Positions 25,831-35,101 are shown, numbered from the stretch's first letter. The stretch: 64,000 nt of DNA from Xenococcus sp. MO_188.B8 (GCA_030065615.1 JASJDR010000015.1:1-64000); one strand, 5' to 3'. The notes: generated by a model from the letters alone, not told the origin. Translations and numbers: made by a program.

Positions 25831-26864
25831 TTAAGATCTCGATCGACCTCTCCACAATTAGGACAATCCCAAGATCTCTCTTTAAGAGACAATTCTTTAT
25901 TGTGATAGCCACAATCAAAACAGGTTTTAGAGCTAGGATAAAATCTATCAATAACATGAATTGTTTTACCTTTTTTGTTGGCTACTGTCTCTAAAATTTC
26001 TAAGAAAGTTGAAAAAGCTAAATCGCTCACTTTTCTCCCCCATAGCCTCTTCATCCCATTGAGATTCAAGTCTTCAAAAATAAGCACATCATATTCATTA
26101 GTTAATTGATGAGCTAATTTCCAAAACCAATCTTTTCTTTTATGTGAAATTTGCTCATGAACTCGATTGAGATTATCTTTGGCTTTATACCAATTATTAG
26201 AGCCTTTCTTCTTGCTAGATAATTTTCTACTAGCAGCCTTTAATTTAGTTCTAAATTCCTTGAAGAATAAAGGAGATTTTATAGTTGTTAAGTCACTTGC
26301 AGTTAAGAACGTTTTTAATCCGAAATCGAAGCCTGCAATTTTACCTGTCACGACTCCAAAAGATTCATCAATAAAATCAGTCACCACTATAATGAATAAC
26401 TCATCAAGGGGATTACGCTTAACTGTTAGTGTTTTAACCTTTCCTTTGAGCTCTCTGCTTTTAGAAAACTTATATACTTTATTACCTATACGAACTTTGT
26501 TGTCTGCTAGGAATTTATATCCAGCTTGTTTTAAAGTGTATGATTTATACTTTCTAGTTTTCTTAAAGTTAGGTGGTCTAGTGCCAGACTTAGATTGCTT
26601 GAAGAATAATTTGTAGGCTTTATCGATTCTCTGACAAATATCTTGTACTGCCTGTGAACCGACTTGCTGCCAGTATTTTATTCTTTTTCTTAGTTTGGCG
26701 ATATGCTTCATTAACTTATACAAATTCAAGTGCTTGCCAAAGATTCTGTAGTATCTTTTATGCAAAGCAATACAATGATTATAGATACTCCCAGCAGCGT
26801 TAATTTGCCGATGGAGTTGTCTATTTTTCTTTGATTTGTATAGCTTGAATTTGTATGTTTTCAT
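25746..26864 (-). CDS. tnpB: TnpB RNA-guided endonuclease, intact catalytic motifs
   Basis: Protein of 372 residues. All three RuvC acidic motifs are present: GFDFGLKTF, VLIFEDLNLNGM and DRDLNAAKNI. The zinc finger reads CFDCGYHNKE then CPNCGEVDRD. The basic N-terminus (TYKFKLYKSKKNRQLHRQ) binds the guide RNA and target. In contrast to the TnpB at 9335-10552, nothing catalytic is missing, so this one should be able to cut DNA. It is the only gene in its element. Confidence 0.92.
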   Translation of the reverse strand: MKTYKFKLYKSKKNRQLHRQINAAGSIYNHCIALHKRYYRIFGKHLNLYKLMKHIAKLRKRIKYWQQVGSQAVQDICQRIDKAYKLFFKQSKSGTRPPNFKKTRKYKSYTLKQAGYKFLADNKVRIGNKVYKFSKSRELKGKVKTLTVKRNPLDELFIIVVTDFIDESFGVVTGKIAGFDFGLKTFLTASDLTTIKSPLFFKEFRTKLKAASRKLSSKKKGSNNWYKAKDNLNRVHEQISHKRKDWFWKLAHQLTNEYDVLIFEDLNLNGMKRLWGRKVSDLAFSTFLEILETVANKKGKTIHVIDRFYPSSKTCFDCGYHNKELSLKERSWDCPNCGEVDRDLNAAKNIQREGASSLGLGDVSHSLSAIAA

Positions 26865-27054
26865 GTTGTTATTGTATCATTAATTGATACAAAAGCCGTC
26901 CTGAAGGACGGGGCTTTAAACCCAGGTTATTGGTAAAAAAAATTAACTATAACCCGTTCATCTTTCAAGTTATCCGCTTTTAGCTCCAAGCTCAAGGCAC
27001 GACATTATAAGGCGGGGTCTGCCCGCTGCGGTGACCGGTGTTCCCTGGTCAAAA

Positions 27055-28242
27055 TCAATAGTTGACTCTTGGTAAACGATGTTTGAAGCCACAAAGAATT
27101 TCCCAGGAAATAGTATCTAAAATATTGGCCCAATCATCTGCCGTAATAATATGTTCCCCTTCTTGGCCGAGTAACGTAACAATTTCTCCTGGTTGCAGAT
27201 TATCAAGATGACTGACATCTAAAATCAATTGATCCATTGTAATCGCTCCAATTTGTGACACTAACTGCCCTCGAATGATCGCCTGTAAACGGTTGGAGAG
27301 GTTTCTAGCTACTCCATCTGCATAACCAATTCCCACAACAGCGATCATCATATCGCGATCGCAGATATACTGATAACCATAACTAATACCTGTACCTTGG
27401 GGAATCTTTTTAACTTGAGTAACTCTTGCTTTGACTTGTAACACAGGCTTGAGATCCACTTGATTCTTGAGATGGGATGCCGGATACAAACCATAGATCG
27501 CTAACCCTACTCTTACAAGATCGTAATGGAGAGCAGGATCTTGTAACGTGGCAGCAGAATTAGCCATATGTAATCGGGGAGGGATGATTCCCTGGGCTTT
27601 GATTTGTGCGATCACCTCTTGGAAGCGTTGATGTTGCAAGTTCATAATTGTCTTATCAGGATCATCTGCGGTAGCAAAATGGGAGTAAATTCCTGCTATT
27701 TCTAAATTCGGTAACTGGCACACCAAGGAAACGAATTCGAGGGCATTTTGCCAGTTGGTTCCCAGACGAGACATTCCCGTATCTAACTTAAGATGGACGG
27801 GCAAAGAGCTATTGAGCGTATCCGAAAAGATTAAAGCTTGTTGAGGGTTACAAATGGTCGCTTGTAATTGCCATTGCGCGATCATATTTATTTCTGCGGT
27901 GGAGTTAATCGCTCCTAAAAGCAAGATAGGAGCATTAATTCCTGCTTGACGTAATTCGATGCCTTCAGCTAAAGTCGCAACCGCCAGCCAAGTGGCACCA
28001 TGTTGTAAGGCTGTCTGGGCCACTATCACCGCACCATGACCATAACCATCTGCTTTAACCACTGCCATTAAATTGGTATGAGGAGATAAGATACTCTTAA
28101 TTTGTCTAACATTATGGGCTAAAGCATTTAAGTCAATTTCAACCCAGGCCCGTTGGCGTTCAATAAATGGGAAATGTGATTCTGAATTAGTAAGGTTTTT
28201 AACCGAAGATGAGATTTTACTATGTTGCTGCCAACTGACCAT
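27055..28242 (-). CDS. alr: Alanine racemase
   Basis: PLP enzyme making D-alanine for peptidoglycan; cytoplasmic. It has 395 residues. The PLP-binding lysine is Lys63 in MAVVKADGYGHG, followed by TWLAVATLAEGIELRQ, LPVHLKLDTGMSRLG, the VRVGLAIYGLYP stretch and the second catalytic tyrosine in GISYGYQYIC. The C-terminal beta domain (GEIVTLLGQEGEHI) is complete. The first 30 residues precede the conserved domain and may be an over-extended or variable N-terminus. It stands alone, with no cell-wall genes adjacent. Confidence 0.95.
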   Translation of the reverse strand: MVSWQQHSKISSSVKNLTNSESHFPFIERQRAWVEIDLNALAHNVRQIKSILSPHTNLMAVVKADGYGHGAVIVAQTALQHGATWLAVATLAEGIELRQAGINAPILLLGAINSTAEINMIAQWQLQATICNPQQALIFSDTLNSSLPVHLKLDTGMSRLGTNWQNALEFVSLVCQLPNLEIAGIYSHFATADDPDKTIMNLQHQRFQEVIAQIKAQGIIPPRLHMANSAATLQDPALHYDLVRVGLAIYGLYPASHLKNQVDLKPVLQVKARVTQVKKIPQGTGISYGYQYICDRDMMIAVVGIGYADGVARNLSNRLQAIIRGQLVSQIGAITMDQLILDVSHLDNLQPGEIVTLLGQEGEHIITADDWANILDTISWEILCGFKHRLPRVNY

Positions 28243-28306
28243 TCTCTTTGCTTGAAAAATCTTTTATTTTGGACATCTTAACTCAAAGATTTAAAAATCA
28301 AAAAAA

Positions 28307-28337
28307 GGACTATCCCTAATAATTCTAAGGATAATCC
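28307..28337 (-). terminator. Rho-independent terminator of the small gene at 28417-28614
   Basis: On the minus strand GGATTATCC pairs with GGATAGTCC, followed by a run of seven T. It lies 80 bases after the stop of the small gene and before alr, separating the two transcription units. Confidence 0.7.
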
Positions 28338-28416
28338 CTCTCAATTTTGTCTAGACAATCGTGTTTACTTCCCAATAAACAAACTATGCAAACTTAATTT
28401 ACCCTTCGATAACCAA

Positions 28417-28614
28417 CTAACTTAAAGCTGCATTACTGCGATCATAGGTTTTACTAAAACTGCTACTTGGCTTGCCTTGAATAGTTGTCCAATATTGACT
28501 ATCCACGTCTACCCCAATTTCTGAAGCGGTACGACGAAGTAGAGATTGTTGCCGATTTTTCACTGCATGACGATGACGATTAAATAGTGCACGGGATTGA
28601 CTCTGAGCTGACAT
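28417..28614 (-). CDS. Small arginine-rich conserved cyanobacterial protein
   Basis: Protein of 65 residues: a basic helical first half (ALFNRHRHAVKNRQQSLLRR) and a second half with YWTTIQGKPSSSFSKTYDRS. From memory, very similar small proteins occur across cyanobacteria, suggesting a core but undescribed role. It is soluble, with no signal peptide or cysteines. It has its own terminator and a purine-rich sequence before the ATG, so it is a genuine single-gene unit. I cannot assign a function. Confidence 0.75.
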   Translation of the reverse strand: MSAQSQSRALFNRHRHAVKNRQQSLLRRTASEIGVDVDSQYWTTIQGKPSSSFSKTYDRSNAALS

Positions 28615-28948
28615 AAGATTAACTCTCCAAATAACTTATTAAACTTAATTTTGTTTAACTTCTAAAATATTTTATTGTTTTGATAGCACTAGCTTAACTT
28701 TTTTCTGTAGCATTAGCTACATTTTTTTTGTTTTTTTTACAAAAAGTCATTATCGGCTAGGGAAGAGGATCGGGAAATTCAGCGATCGCGGATAAAAATT
28801 AGTACTTTTGTATTCTGTCTCAAGATATTAAAATTGCTCATTCTCGGCAGTAGCCCCTCACAGATTTGCACAAATGATTTAGGATTGCTATAACAATTCT
28901 ATTTGAGTCATGAAAATTTACGAGGCAAAAAAGCAGAAGGCATAAATT
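28615..28948. other. Divergent promoter region with a solo MITE end
   Basis: AT-rich sequence between divergent genes. At 28869-28892 it holds 24 bases that are an exact inverse match to the left end of the element at 41583-41710, so it may be a leftover element end. No open reading frame is supported. Confidence 0.55.
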
Positions 28949-29416
28949 ATGAATATTCCAGTAAAAGAAATATCTATGGGGCTTGCTAGGGGTGATTTAC
29001 GCCGAGTTCATCATATTGCTTTCAATGTTCAAGATATGGATGCTTCCCGATATTTTTATGGAACAATTTTGGGGTTGCATGAACTGACAGGGGATGAAGT
29101 ACCTAAAACCTTGACTAAGTTGGTACAAGAAGGCAAAGTGGCTAATTTTGTCACCCCTGACGGTACAGTAATCGACCTATTTTGGGAGCCAGAATTGTCC
29201 CCACCAGATACTGATCCAGAAAAGAGTTTTACCCGCGCTAATCATCTTGCTTTTGATATTGAGCCACAACTTTTTGACCATGCGGTTGATGTTCTACGTC
29301 ACCATGGGGTCAAAATTTCTACTGAGCCTGTGACTCGTCCTACTGGAAGAGGGGTTTATTTTTATGATCCAGATGGTTTTATCCTAGAAATCCGCTGTTC
29401 GCCTGAGATTTCATAA
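28949..29416 (+). CDS. VOC-family (glyoxalase/dioxygenase-like) protein
   Basis: Protein of 155 residues with one vicinal oxygen chelate unit of paired beta-alpha-beta-beta-beta modules. Metal-binding positions are seen: His in RRVHHIAFNVQDMD, Glu or Asp in VIDLFWEPEL, His in ANHLAFDIEP and Glu in GFILEIRCS. The FYGTILGLHEL and YFYDPDGF stretches are typical. Members include glyoxalase I, antibiotic resistance proteins and ring-cleaving dioxygenases; the substrate cannot be told from sequence. The start could also be the ATG at 28976. Confidence 0.88.
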   Translation: MNIPVKEISMGLARGDLRRVHHIAFNVQDMDASRYFYGTILGLHELTGDEVPKTLTKLVQEGKVANFVTPDGTVIDLFWEPELSPPDTDPEKSFTRANHLAFDIEPQLFDHAVDVLRHHGVKISTEPVTRPTGRGVYFYDPDGFILEIRCSPEIS

Positions 29417-29540
29417 AATACAGACGCCCCCATATTTTTGAATTATAAAAAATTAGAGTACAGTTGGTTGGTGGCGATAACATCTTTTAAAAACTAAGAT
29501 TTATCAGTCCCTTATCTTTATCAGTACCTCATCTTAGAAC

Positions 29541-30320
29541 ATGGAATCTCAAGCGATTTTAATCCACCATCACATCTTTAAAAATGCAGGAACTTCTTTT
29601 TGCTATGCGCTAAAACAATATTTTCAAAATCGGTTCCTAGAATATGATTTACCTAATAGTCGGATTATTACGCAAAAAGATTTAGGGAATTTTATTCAAG
29701 AGCATCCAGAAGCTTTAGCGATCTCTGGACATCATATTTGCCTTCCAACCCCACAAAATGCAAATTATCAAGCAATATCCTCAATTTTACTGCGCAACCC
29801 TTTTTCTAGAATTAAATCAATTTACAAATTTGAGCAGAAACAACAAGCCCATACTCCAGGAGCAATACAGGCGAAAAAACTCAATTTCAAAGACTATGTT
29901 TTGTGGCGACTGGAAGCTACTCCCAATATGCTGGGGAACTATCAAACCCATTATTGTTCGAGGAGTAAACCAGCCGATATTTGTAAACAACCCACAGAAG
30001 AAGAGTTGGAAATTGCGATCGCGAATCTCAAAACATGTGCCATAGTAGGTACGGTAGAAAGATATGAGAATTTTTTGCAGCTTGCCTCACAGCATCTGCG
30101 CCAATTTTATCCTGATATTACTTTGGGATACATGAGGCTGAATAGAACATCCCAATTACAAGAAAATGCTGAAGATATCAAAACTAACTTAGTAGAAGAA
30201 TTAGGCGAGGAACTCGTAGCTGATTTGGAAGCGAAAAATCAACTTGATATGAAATTGTATTATGTAGCAGAGCAAATTGTAAATTATAATTTGAAATCGG
30301 TTACTATCGCCAGTCCGTGA
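29541..30320 (+). CDS. Sulfotransferase-family protein
   Basis: Protein of 259 residues of the carbohydrate sulfotransferase type. The PAPS 5'-phosphosulfate loop is HIFKNAGTSFCYAL near the N-terminus, preceded by a beta strand (AILIHH). The 3'-phosphate motif is ILLRNPFSRIKSIYKFE at about residues 80-97. These enzymes transfer sulfate from PAPS to sugars or lipids; in cyanobacteria they probably decorate exopolysaccharides. No membrane anchor or signal peptide is seen. It stands alone, with no glycosyltransferases nearby, so the substrate is unknown. Confidence 0.85.
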   Translation: MESQAILIHHHIFKNAGTSFCYALKQYFQNRFLEYDLPNSRIITQKDLGNFIQEHPEALAISGHHICLPTPQNANYQAISSILLRNPFSRIKSIYKFEQKQQAHTPGAIQAKKLNFKDYVLWRLEATPNMLGNYQTHYCSRSKPADICKQPTEEELEIAIANLKTCAIVGTVERYENFLQLASQHLRQFYPDITLGYMRLNRTSQLQENAEDIKTNLVEELGEELVADLEAKNQLDMKLYYVAEQIVNYNLKSVTIASP

Positions 30321-30364
30321 ACATTTAACATTGACAAGTGACCTTGCGGATTTTTCCTTATGTT

Positions 30365-30475
30365 TGCGTTTGCGCTTGCGCTTGCGGAGCTATACCCGAA
30401 GGGTCTGCTATACCCGCAGGGGCAGCTCTACCCGCAGGTACAGCTCCATCCTAAGGAGCTCCGCAAAAGAACGCA
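30365..30475. repeat. GC-rich short repeats and palindromes
   Basis: TTTGCGCTTGCGCTTGCGGAGC is followed by repeated CTATACCCGAAGGG, CTACCCGCAGG and AGCTCC words, with GGAGCT pairing to AGCTCC. It is a typical dispersed cyanobacterial repeat between two genes with no coding capacity. Confidence 0.65.
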
Positions 30476-30536
30476 CTAATTAAAAATTTAATGTTAAATA
30501 GCGATCAGTTATTAGTAAATAATTTAGCTTAAGAGG

Positions 30537-31280
30537 ATGACCCTAGATTTTTGGGCTAAGACTAGCGGCACTTGGATTAATATTTTTACGGTTTTAATTG
30601 GTACTAGTTTTGGTCTAATTTTAAAAAATCGTCTTTCTGGGAAAATACAAAAGATTATTACTCAAGGTATTGGCTTAGTTACTATTTGGATTGGTGTAAC
30701 AATGGCAAATAGCATGGGAAAAGTTACAGCAAGAGATATTAATGGTGTAGTACTCGGATTAGTAGCAATTGTCTTAGGAGCTATTGTTGGTGAATGGTTG
30801 CAAATTGAGGAAAAATTAAAAGCAATTGGTGATTTCTTAAAAGAAAAATTTCGGGGACAAGGATTATTTACTGAGGGTTTTGTGGCTAGCAGCTTGTTAT
30901 TTTGCGTCGGACCGATGACTTTAATTGGTTGTCTTAAGAATGGCTTAAGTGGCGATGATACACTGCTCATAATCAAGGCAACTATGGATGGTATTGTTTC
31001 CATTGCCCTAGCTAATATTTATGGTATTGGGGTGGGATTTTCGATCATAGTTTTATTAGTTTATCAAGGAGGATTATCTTTACTAGCTGGTTTGGTTGCT
31101 GATGCTATTCCCGAGCCAAATAACGATCCCCATGTCTTGATTATTAGTGGAGTTGGTGGGTTAATGATTATGGCGATTGGTTTGAATTTACTGGAAATAA
31201 CTAAGATTCGTGTTGCTTCTTTTTTACCTGCGATCGCTTTTGCTCCTTTGATTTACTATTTAGTCAGTAGATATTTTTAG
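30537..31280 (+). CDS. DUF554 membrane protein
   Basis: Integral membrane protein of 247 residues with about six to seven hydrophobic helices. DUF554 signatures are visible: GTWINIFTVLIGTSFGLILK at the start, GAIVGEWLQIEEKL, the central FVASSLLFCVGPMTLIGC, then KATMDGIVSIALANIYG and GGLMIMAIGLNLL. Family members (YdfK/YqgA-like) are possible transporters without a proven substrate. The ATG overlaps a purine-rich ribosome site (AAGAGG). It seems to be a single-gene unit. Confidence 0.88.
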   Translation: MTLDFWAKTSGTWINIFTVLIGTSFGLILKNRLSGKIQKIITQGIGLVTIWIGVTMANSMGKVTARDINGVVLGLVAIVLGAIVGEWLQIEEKLKAIGDFLKEKFRGQGLFTEGFVASSLLFCVGPMTLIGCLKNGLSGDDTLLIIKATMDGIVSIALANIYGIGVGFSIIVLLVYQGGLSLLAGLVADAIPEPNNDPHVLIISGVGGLMIMAIGLNLLEITKIRVASFLPAIAFAPLIYYLVSRYF

Positions 31281-31744
31281 AGCGTTAGGTAATCGATGCA
31301 GATTGGAACTACCAAAATTTACTCACTAGATTCAAAGATTCGGTAGCATTTGGTATTAATATTTTTCTACCAAACCTTTATTAAAGAACGCTGAAGAAAA
31401 TTATCCTAAGATATTCAGCAATATGGTATTCTTAATTCCCATATTACTGTGCTCAAGTCTGATACCTTTTCTTCTTTATTACAGGGTTGTACAGCAAGTA
31501 TTATCACCGTTTATAGTAAATTTTTCTACGACACATGAGCCAAAAATACAGGGGAGAAAGTCATACCAATTTGAATAAAAAATACGACAGATCAATGTAG
31601 GGGTTTGGCAGTGCCAAACCCCTACCTAAATTTCATGTGTAGCAAACATTCTTTAATTTGTTATCAAATTCGATTGAACAAATAAACTATAAAAATCAGT
31701 GTCAGTAAAATAGAGTCAAAAGGGTTGGGGATAAAAAGAGCTAA
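31281..31744. other. Intergenic region with a perfect palindrome
   Basis: Contains the 29-base palindrome at 31597-31625 (GTAGGGGTTTGGCA with its complement around one base), a hairpin repeat also of dispersed type. No gene is supported. Confidence 0.6.
31597..31625. repeat. Perfect 14-bp-stem palindrome
   Basis: GTAGGGGTTTGGCA pairs with TGCCAAACCCCTAC around a single G. Likely a mobile or dispersed hairpin element of cyanobacteria. Confidence 0.7.
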
Positions 31745-31840
31745 ATGACATCAGACAAGCAGAAAGAATTGAAAGAACATGTAAAGATCATAGCCAAAAT
31801 AATTTATGAATCAATTTTTTCAGAAGATTCTGATGATTCT
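31745..31840 (+). pseudogene. N-terminal scrap of a transposase (ISKra4-like)
   Basis: The first residues (MTSDKQKELKEHVKIIAKII, then YE) resemble the N-terminus of ISKra4-family transposases as I remember them. After some 25 residues the frame becomes low-complexity and overlaps the gene on the other strand. The rest of the transposase is missing. Confidence 0.4.
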
Positions 31841-31846
31841 GGATTC

Positions 31847-32761
31847 TCAATTTTTTTCTTTATTGTCAATTACTTTCTTAATTGTTTCCCTAATTTTTTC
31901 TTCATTGTCAATTACAATCGGTGTTAATTCAACACCTAGCTGCTGAGAAGGTCCAATTTTAGAAACAAATACTAGAGATTTTTTCATCAGCGATCCTAGA
32001 TTATCTAAATTATTTTTGTCATCGACAGAAATAATATGATTCTCTCCTTTAGCATTACTCTGGAGAATAGTATCAAGCAGTTCTACTTCTTTATTATTAA
32101 GACTATCAAGATTCTGCCCCAATTCTTCAGACTTAATCGAATATTCCTCTGCATCAAGCAACTCATCAGCCAAAGCAAAAGCACTTGCCAAAAAAAGACG
32201 AGTCATGAGATATCCAGAGAGAAAACCACAGGAGCCAAAAAATACTATCGAAGAAGCAATAACAGTAGGCATTGCTTGATTGTCGGTAAATCCCTCTGAG
32301 AGGAAATTACTAAGTGCAGCTAAAAGACTGGGAACTCTATATAGTTGAGTAAGACCAATTCCTACTATCATTTTTGTGAGCCAGTCTGAAATCTCCTGAA
32401 GGTTTGTATTTGTTTGTAAACGCTGGTTTTGAGTGTTATTTTTGAACTCACTTGTTTGACCATCTCTGCTACTTATTTTTGGATTTGTATTCTCTGCCTG
32501 AGTTGATCGAGGTATTCCAAACAGAAAGCCAATTATAAAAGTACTTAGAAAAGATCCTCCAGAAATAATGAATAGAGCACTAAATATTATTCCACTATGA
32601 GTAGATATGGAACTATCATTCTGAGAGGTAGCCCAAGCAAAGACCGCAATACCAACAACACCGAAGAATACTATTAATAATAGAATATTTCTTGTCCATT
32701 TTATATGGCGATAATTAATTCGGGTACGTTGCTGATTCTTATAATTCTGTAGTGAAGTCAT
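31847..32761 (-). CDS. Membrane protein with GIPR motif, accessory type
   Basis: The ATG at 32761 is chosen because a strong ribosome site (AAAGGAGG) lies just upstream; 304 residues result. Predicted membrane helices lie at about residues 26-46 (ILLLIVFFGVVGIAVFAWA), 60-80 (IIFSALFIISGGSFLSTFII) and 170-195 (TVIASSIVFFGSCGFLSGYL). The conserved-looking segments FIIGFLFGIPRS and NTNLQEISDWLTKMIVGIGL surround a variable polar loop. Proteins with this FGIPR plus EISDWLTK arrangement recur, from memory, in accessory bacterial loci; their function is unknown. The C-terminal 110 residues are charged and helical, ending in a lysine/glutamate-rich tail. Confidence 0.72.
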   Translation of the reverse strand: MTSLQNYKNQQRTRINYRHIKWTRNILLLIVFFGVVGIAVFAWATSQNDSSISTHSGIIFSALFIISGGSFLSTFIIGFLFGIPRSTQAENTNPKISSRDGQTSEFKNNTQNQRLQTNTNLQEISDWLTKMIVGIGLTQLYRVPSLLAALSNFLSEGFTDNQAMPTVIASSIVFFGSCGFLSGYLMTRLFLASAFALADELLDAEEYSIKSEELGQNLDSLNNKEVELLDTILQSNAKGENHIISVDDKNNLDNLGSLMKKSLVFVSKIGPSQQLGVELTPIVIDNEEKIRETIKKVIDNKEKN

Positions 32762-32923
32762 CAAGATTTCCTCCTTTGTGTAACTTGATTCATAGTTACT
32801 CGAAAGCAAATTGCGAAAATTTTGTTATCGAACTTATTTGTTAATAATCAAAACAAGTAAATTCAAACTATAATTTCGCTGGGTTACAGGTGATCTGAAC
32901 CCAGCTTATGAACGCAGCTATAG

Positions 32924-34567
32924 TTAAATATTTTCTAAATAGAACTGAGCTCGGGCGATTACATCATCTCCATAATCGTGATGTGTTGTCCCCCGATTCA
33001 TGCCATCGATGGTACTAACATTAGATACCCCAGAGTTATATGCTACACAAGCCCCCTTAAGAACTTGTTCATCTGGCCAATCGGGATGTTTTTTCGCTAC
33101 TTGATCGCGATAATTACTAAAAATGCCAATAGCTTGCTCGACGTGGGCTTGAGAATAGGGATCGTCTCGTCCGAGGATAGTATGATAGCGTCTATCTACT
33201 TGTAGAATACCCCAGCCATGATTATTGTCTCCCCAACCAGGATCATTACCGAATTTCCCTAGAATGGTACCTAAGTGGCTTTCACGACTAGCAAGGGCAG
33301 CAATAATAGCTGCGGGGACGTTAAGCTTTTTGGCAACTTTCTTGATAGAAGTCAGTCTTTCTGGAGAAAGATTTTTCATGTCTCTCCGAGCAATTTCCCG
33401 ACTTGCATCGACTCCTGGTGAAGAAATATTCTCTGGTTTGGCTGTTGCTTTCTTACAACCTTCGGTTGGACAATTTTTCAACGCTTTCTCCCATCGACCT
33501 ATGGTTTCATTATCTAAATCGCCAAGATTATCATCATCATCATCTTTGAGATCTTCTTCATAGCCTTTAACAATCTCAACGTGAGGTTTGAAAGCATACC
33601 AGTTATACTTACCATTTTTGGGATCTTTTAATTCAAACTTCCAGTGATCTCCATTATCTTGTACCCAATTTACTAATAGTGGCTCGGCATCAGTTTTCGG
33701 AATGAAGTCAAACTTTCCTTGGGAATCAGTAATTTCAGAAGATTGGATAGGTTGACTTTTTATTACAGTCTTTTCTTTGCCATAAATAGCGGAATTACAC
33801 AGACCAAGTTTTTTACAGGTATTTTCCCCAGCTATACCGTCTACTAATAAATCAGGCTGACTCTGTTGATAGTCTTCAACTGCTTTTTTCGTAATCTCAC
33901 CAAATTTGTCATCAACAGCAATATTTAATTTTTGCTGGAGCCAACGAACATCTAAACCGCTAGTGCCAATCTTCATCACTTCGATATTTTCAATGAAATC
34001 GTCTTCATCAATGCCACCCGCCAGCAGCTCGAAATTGAGATGAATTTTTTCCCCTTTGATAAAACAATAGGTATCAAGATCAACGTGAGAGCCATAATCC
34101 GTAGGACCACGAGAACCATGTCCTGCTTCTATGCCAATAGCTTGTCCTTGGGCGACTCTTTGTCCTACTGATTTCAGCAGTTTGGAACAGTGAGCATAGG
34201 CTTGATAACAGATATATGTTTTGCCCTGATAAATAAAAGGAATATCTAGTTTGACATGAATTCGATAGCCGTAACCCCCTTCTCGACCAGCTTTAGTCAC
34301 TACTCCGGAATACATACTAATAACTTTAGTTCCGAACCCCTTTGTATAGTCGAAACCGATATTGTATTTGCCAGGACTGATGGTTCTCATCGAACCATCT
34401 CTAAAAATTGCTTTACGGGTAGAGCTTTTATACCCATGACCATTAGGCTCCATAAAGCCTGCTGTAACTAAGACAGTTCCCATAATTTTGTTAGTGTATT
34501 GCTTGTAAGGAGCGTATACTTGAGTTTCTGGGAAAGGTTTGTCAAATAAAATTGGAGTATCAGTCAT
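32924..34567 (-). CDS. Fusion of M23-like, peptidoglycan-binding and goose-type lysozyme domains
   Basis: Protein of 547 residues without a signal peptide. Residues about 70-185 resemble an M23/LytM fold (YAHCSKLLKSVGQRVAQGQA, GSHVDLDTY). However, the usual zinc motif HxGxD reads NIGFD and the HxH motif reads HVD, so the peptidase may be dead. Residues about 195-255 form a PG_binding_1 repeat (GTSGLDVRWLQQKLNIAVDD, VDGIAGENT). After a polar, acidic middle, residues about 400-547 form a goose-type lysozyme: catalytic Glu in ALASRESHLG and the WGDNNHGWGILQVDRRYH loop. It probably binds and cuts peptidoglycan glycan strands. Its neighbours also concern the cell wall. Confidence 0.8.
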   Translation of the reverse strand: MTDTPILFDKPFPETQVYAPYKQYTNKIMGTVLVTAGFMEPNGHGYKSSTRKAIFRDGSMRTISPGKYNIGFDYTKGFGTKVISMYSGVVTKAGREGGYGYRIHVKLDIPFIYQGKTYICYQAYAHCSKLLKSVGQRVAQGQAIGIEAGHGSRGPTDYGSHVDLDTYCFIKGEKIHLNFELLAGGIDEDDFIENIEVMKIGTSGLDVRWLQQKLNIAVDDKFGEITKKAVEDYQQSQPDLLVDGIAGENTCKKLGLCNSAIYGKEKTVIKSQPIQSSEITDSQGKFDFIPKTDAEPLLVNWVQDNGDHWKFELKDPKNGKYNWYAFKPHVEIVKGYEEDLKDDDDDNLGDLDNETIGRWEKALKNCPTEGCKKATAKPENISSPGVDASREIARRDMKNLSPERLTSIKKVAKKLNVPAAIIAALASRESHLGTILGKFGNDPGWGDNNHGWGILQVDRRYHTILGRDDPYSQAHVEQAIGIFSNYRDQVAKKHPDWPDEQVLKGACVAYNSGVSNVSTIDGMNRGTTHHDYGDDVIARAQFYLENI

Positions 34568-34681
34568 AGTTAATCACCTTAATATTAGTTTTTATTTTTG
34601 AAGTATTTTTTGCATTTTCCTGATTTGTTTTTTCTATCTAGTTCTTCTAAGTACAGAAGATGCAGTTTTAATAATTTCCTG

Positions 34682-35101
34682 TTATGGCGGATAAACTGAC
34701 CAAGCTTCAGCTTGATAGATAATGGAACCTTGTTCCGTGATGCTCAATAGATAGCTAAATTCACCTGATCCCTTGATGGTATAAACTGTATTTCCGTTTC
34801 GTGCTTGCCAAATAATTCCAGTTTCAGCCAAGTCCCCCTTTACTGCGGGAAGAATAATTTTTGCTTTAGTTTTTTTGTCATAGCCACAGTAGACAAAACT
34901 TCCATCTTGTTCTTTGAAAATAGAAATTTTAAAATCAGAAGTCTCATATCCATCCTCAAATATAGGTTGCTGGCAAATATTGATGCGCTCAATAATGTCA
35001 GCTTTTTGTTGTGAAGAAAAAGACATTGCTGCCCAACTAGGCATAGTTATATTGAGCAAGTATAAAGGCAGAAGAAGCCACTGACTTATTTCAGACTTCA
35101 T
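34682..35101 (-). CDS. Small secreted protein of unknown function
   Basis: Protein of 139 residues with a likely signal peptide (WLLLPLYLLNITMPSWAAM). The mature part includes FSSQQKADIIERINICQQP, FVYCGYDKKTKAKIILPAV and NTVYTIKGSGEFSYLLSITE, a small beta-rich domain with two cysteines. It lies between the two peptidoglycan hydrolase genes on the same strand with gaps of about 100 bases. An inhibitor or immunity partner for the lysozyme or amidase would fit, but that is speculation. Confidence 0.6.
   Translation of the reverse strand: MKSEISQWLLLPLYLLNITMPSWAAMSFSSQQKADIIERINICQQPIFEDGYETSDFKISIFKEQDGSFVYCGYDKKTKAKIILPAVKGDLAETGIIWQARNGNTVYTIKGSGEFSYLLSITEQGSIIYQAEAWSVYPP

Larger units (their letters stand above)
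25708..26923. mobile_element. tnpB-only IS200/IS605-type element
   Basis: It contains a single intact tnpB. The right end shows ACATACTCCCC and a hairpin at 25716-25736 (CCCCG pairing with CGGGG around CTAAAGG). The left end shows a hairpin at 26896-26911 (CCGTCC/GGACGG). No tnpA is present, so mobility would depend on a transposase elsewhere. The end next to the htrA fragment suggests the original insertion site lay in that gene. Confidence 0.75.
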
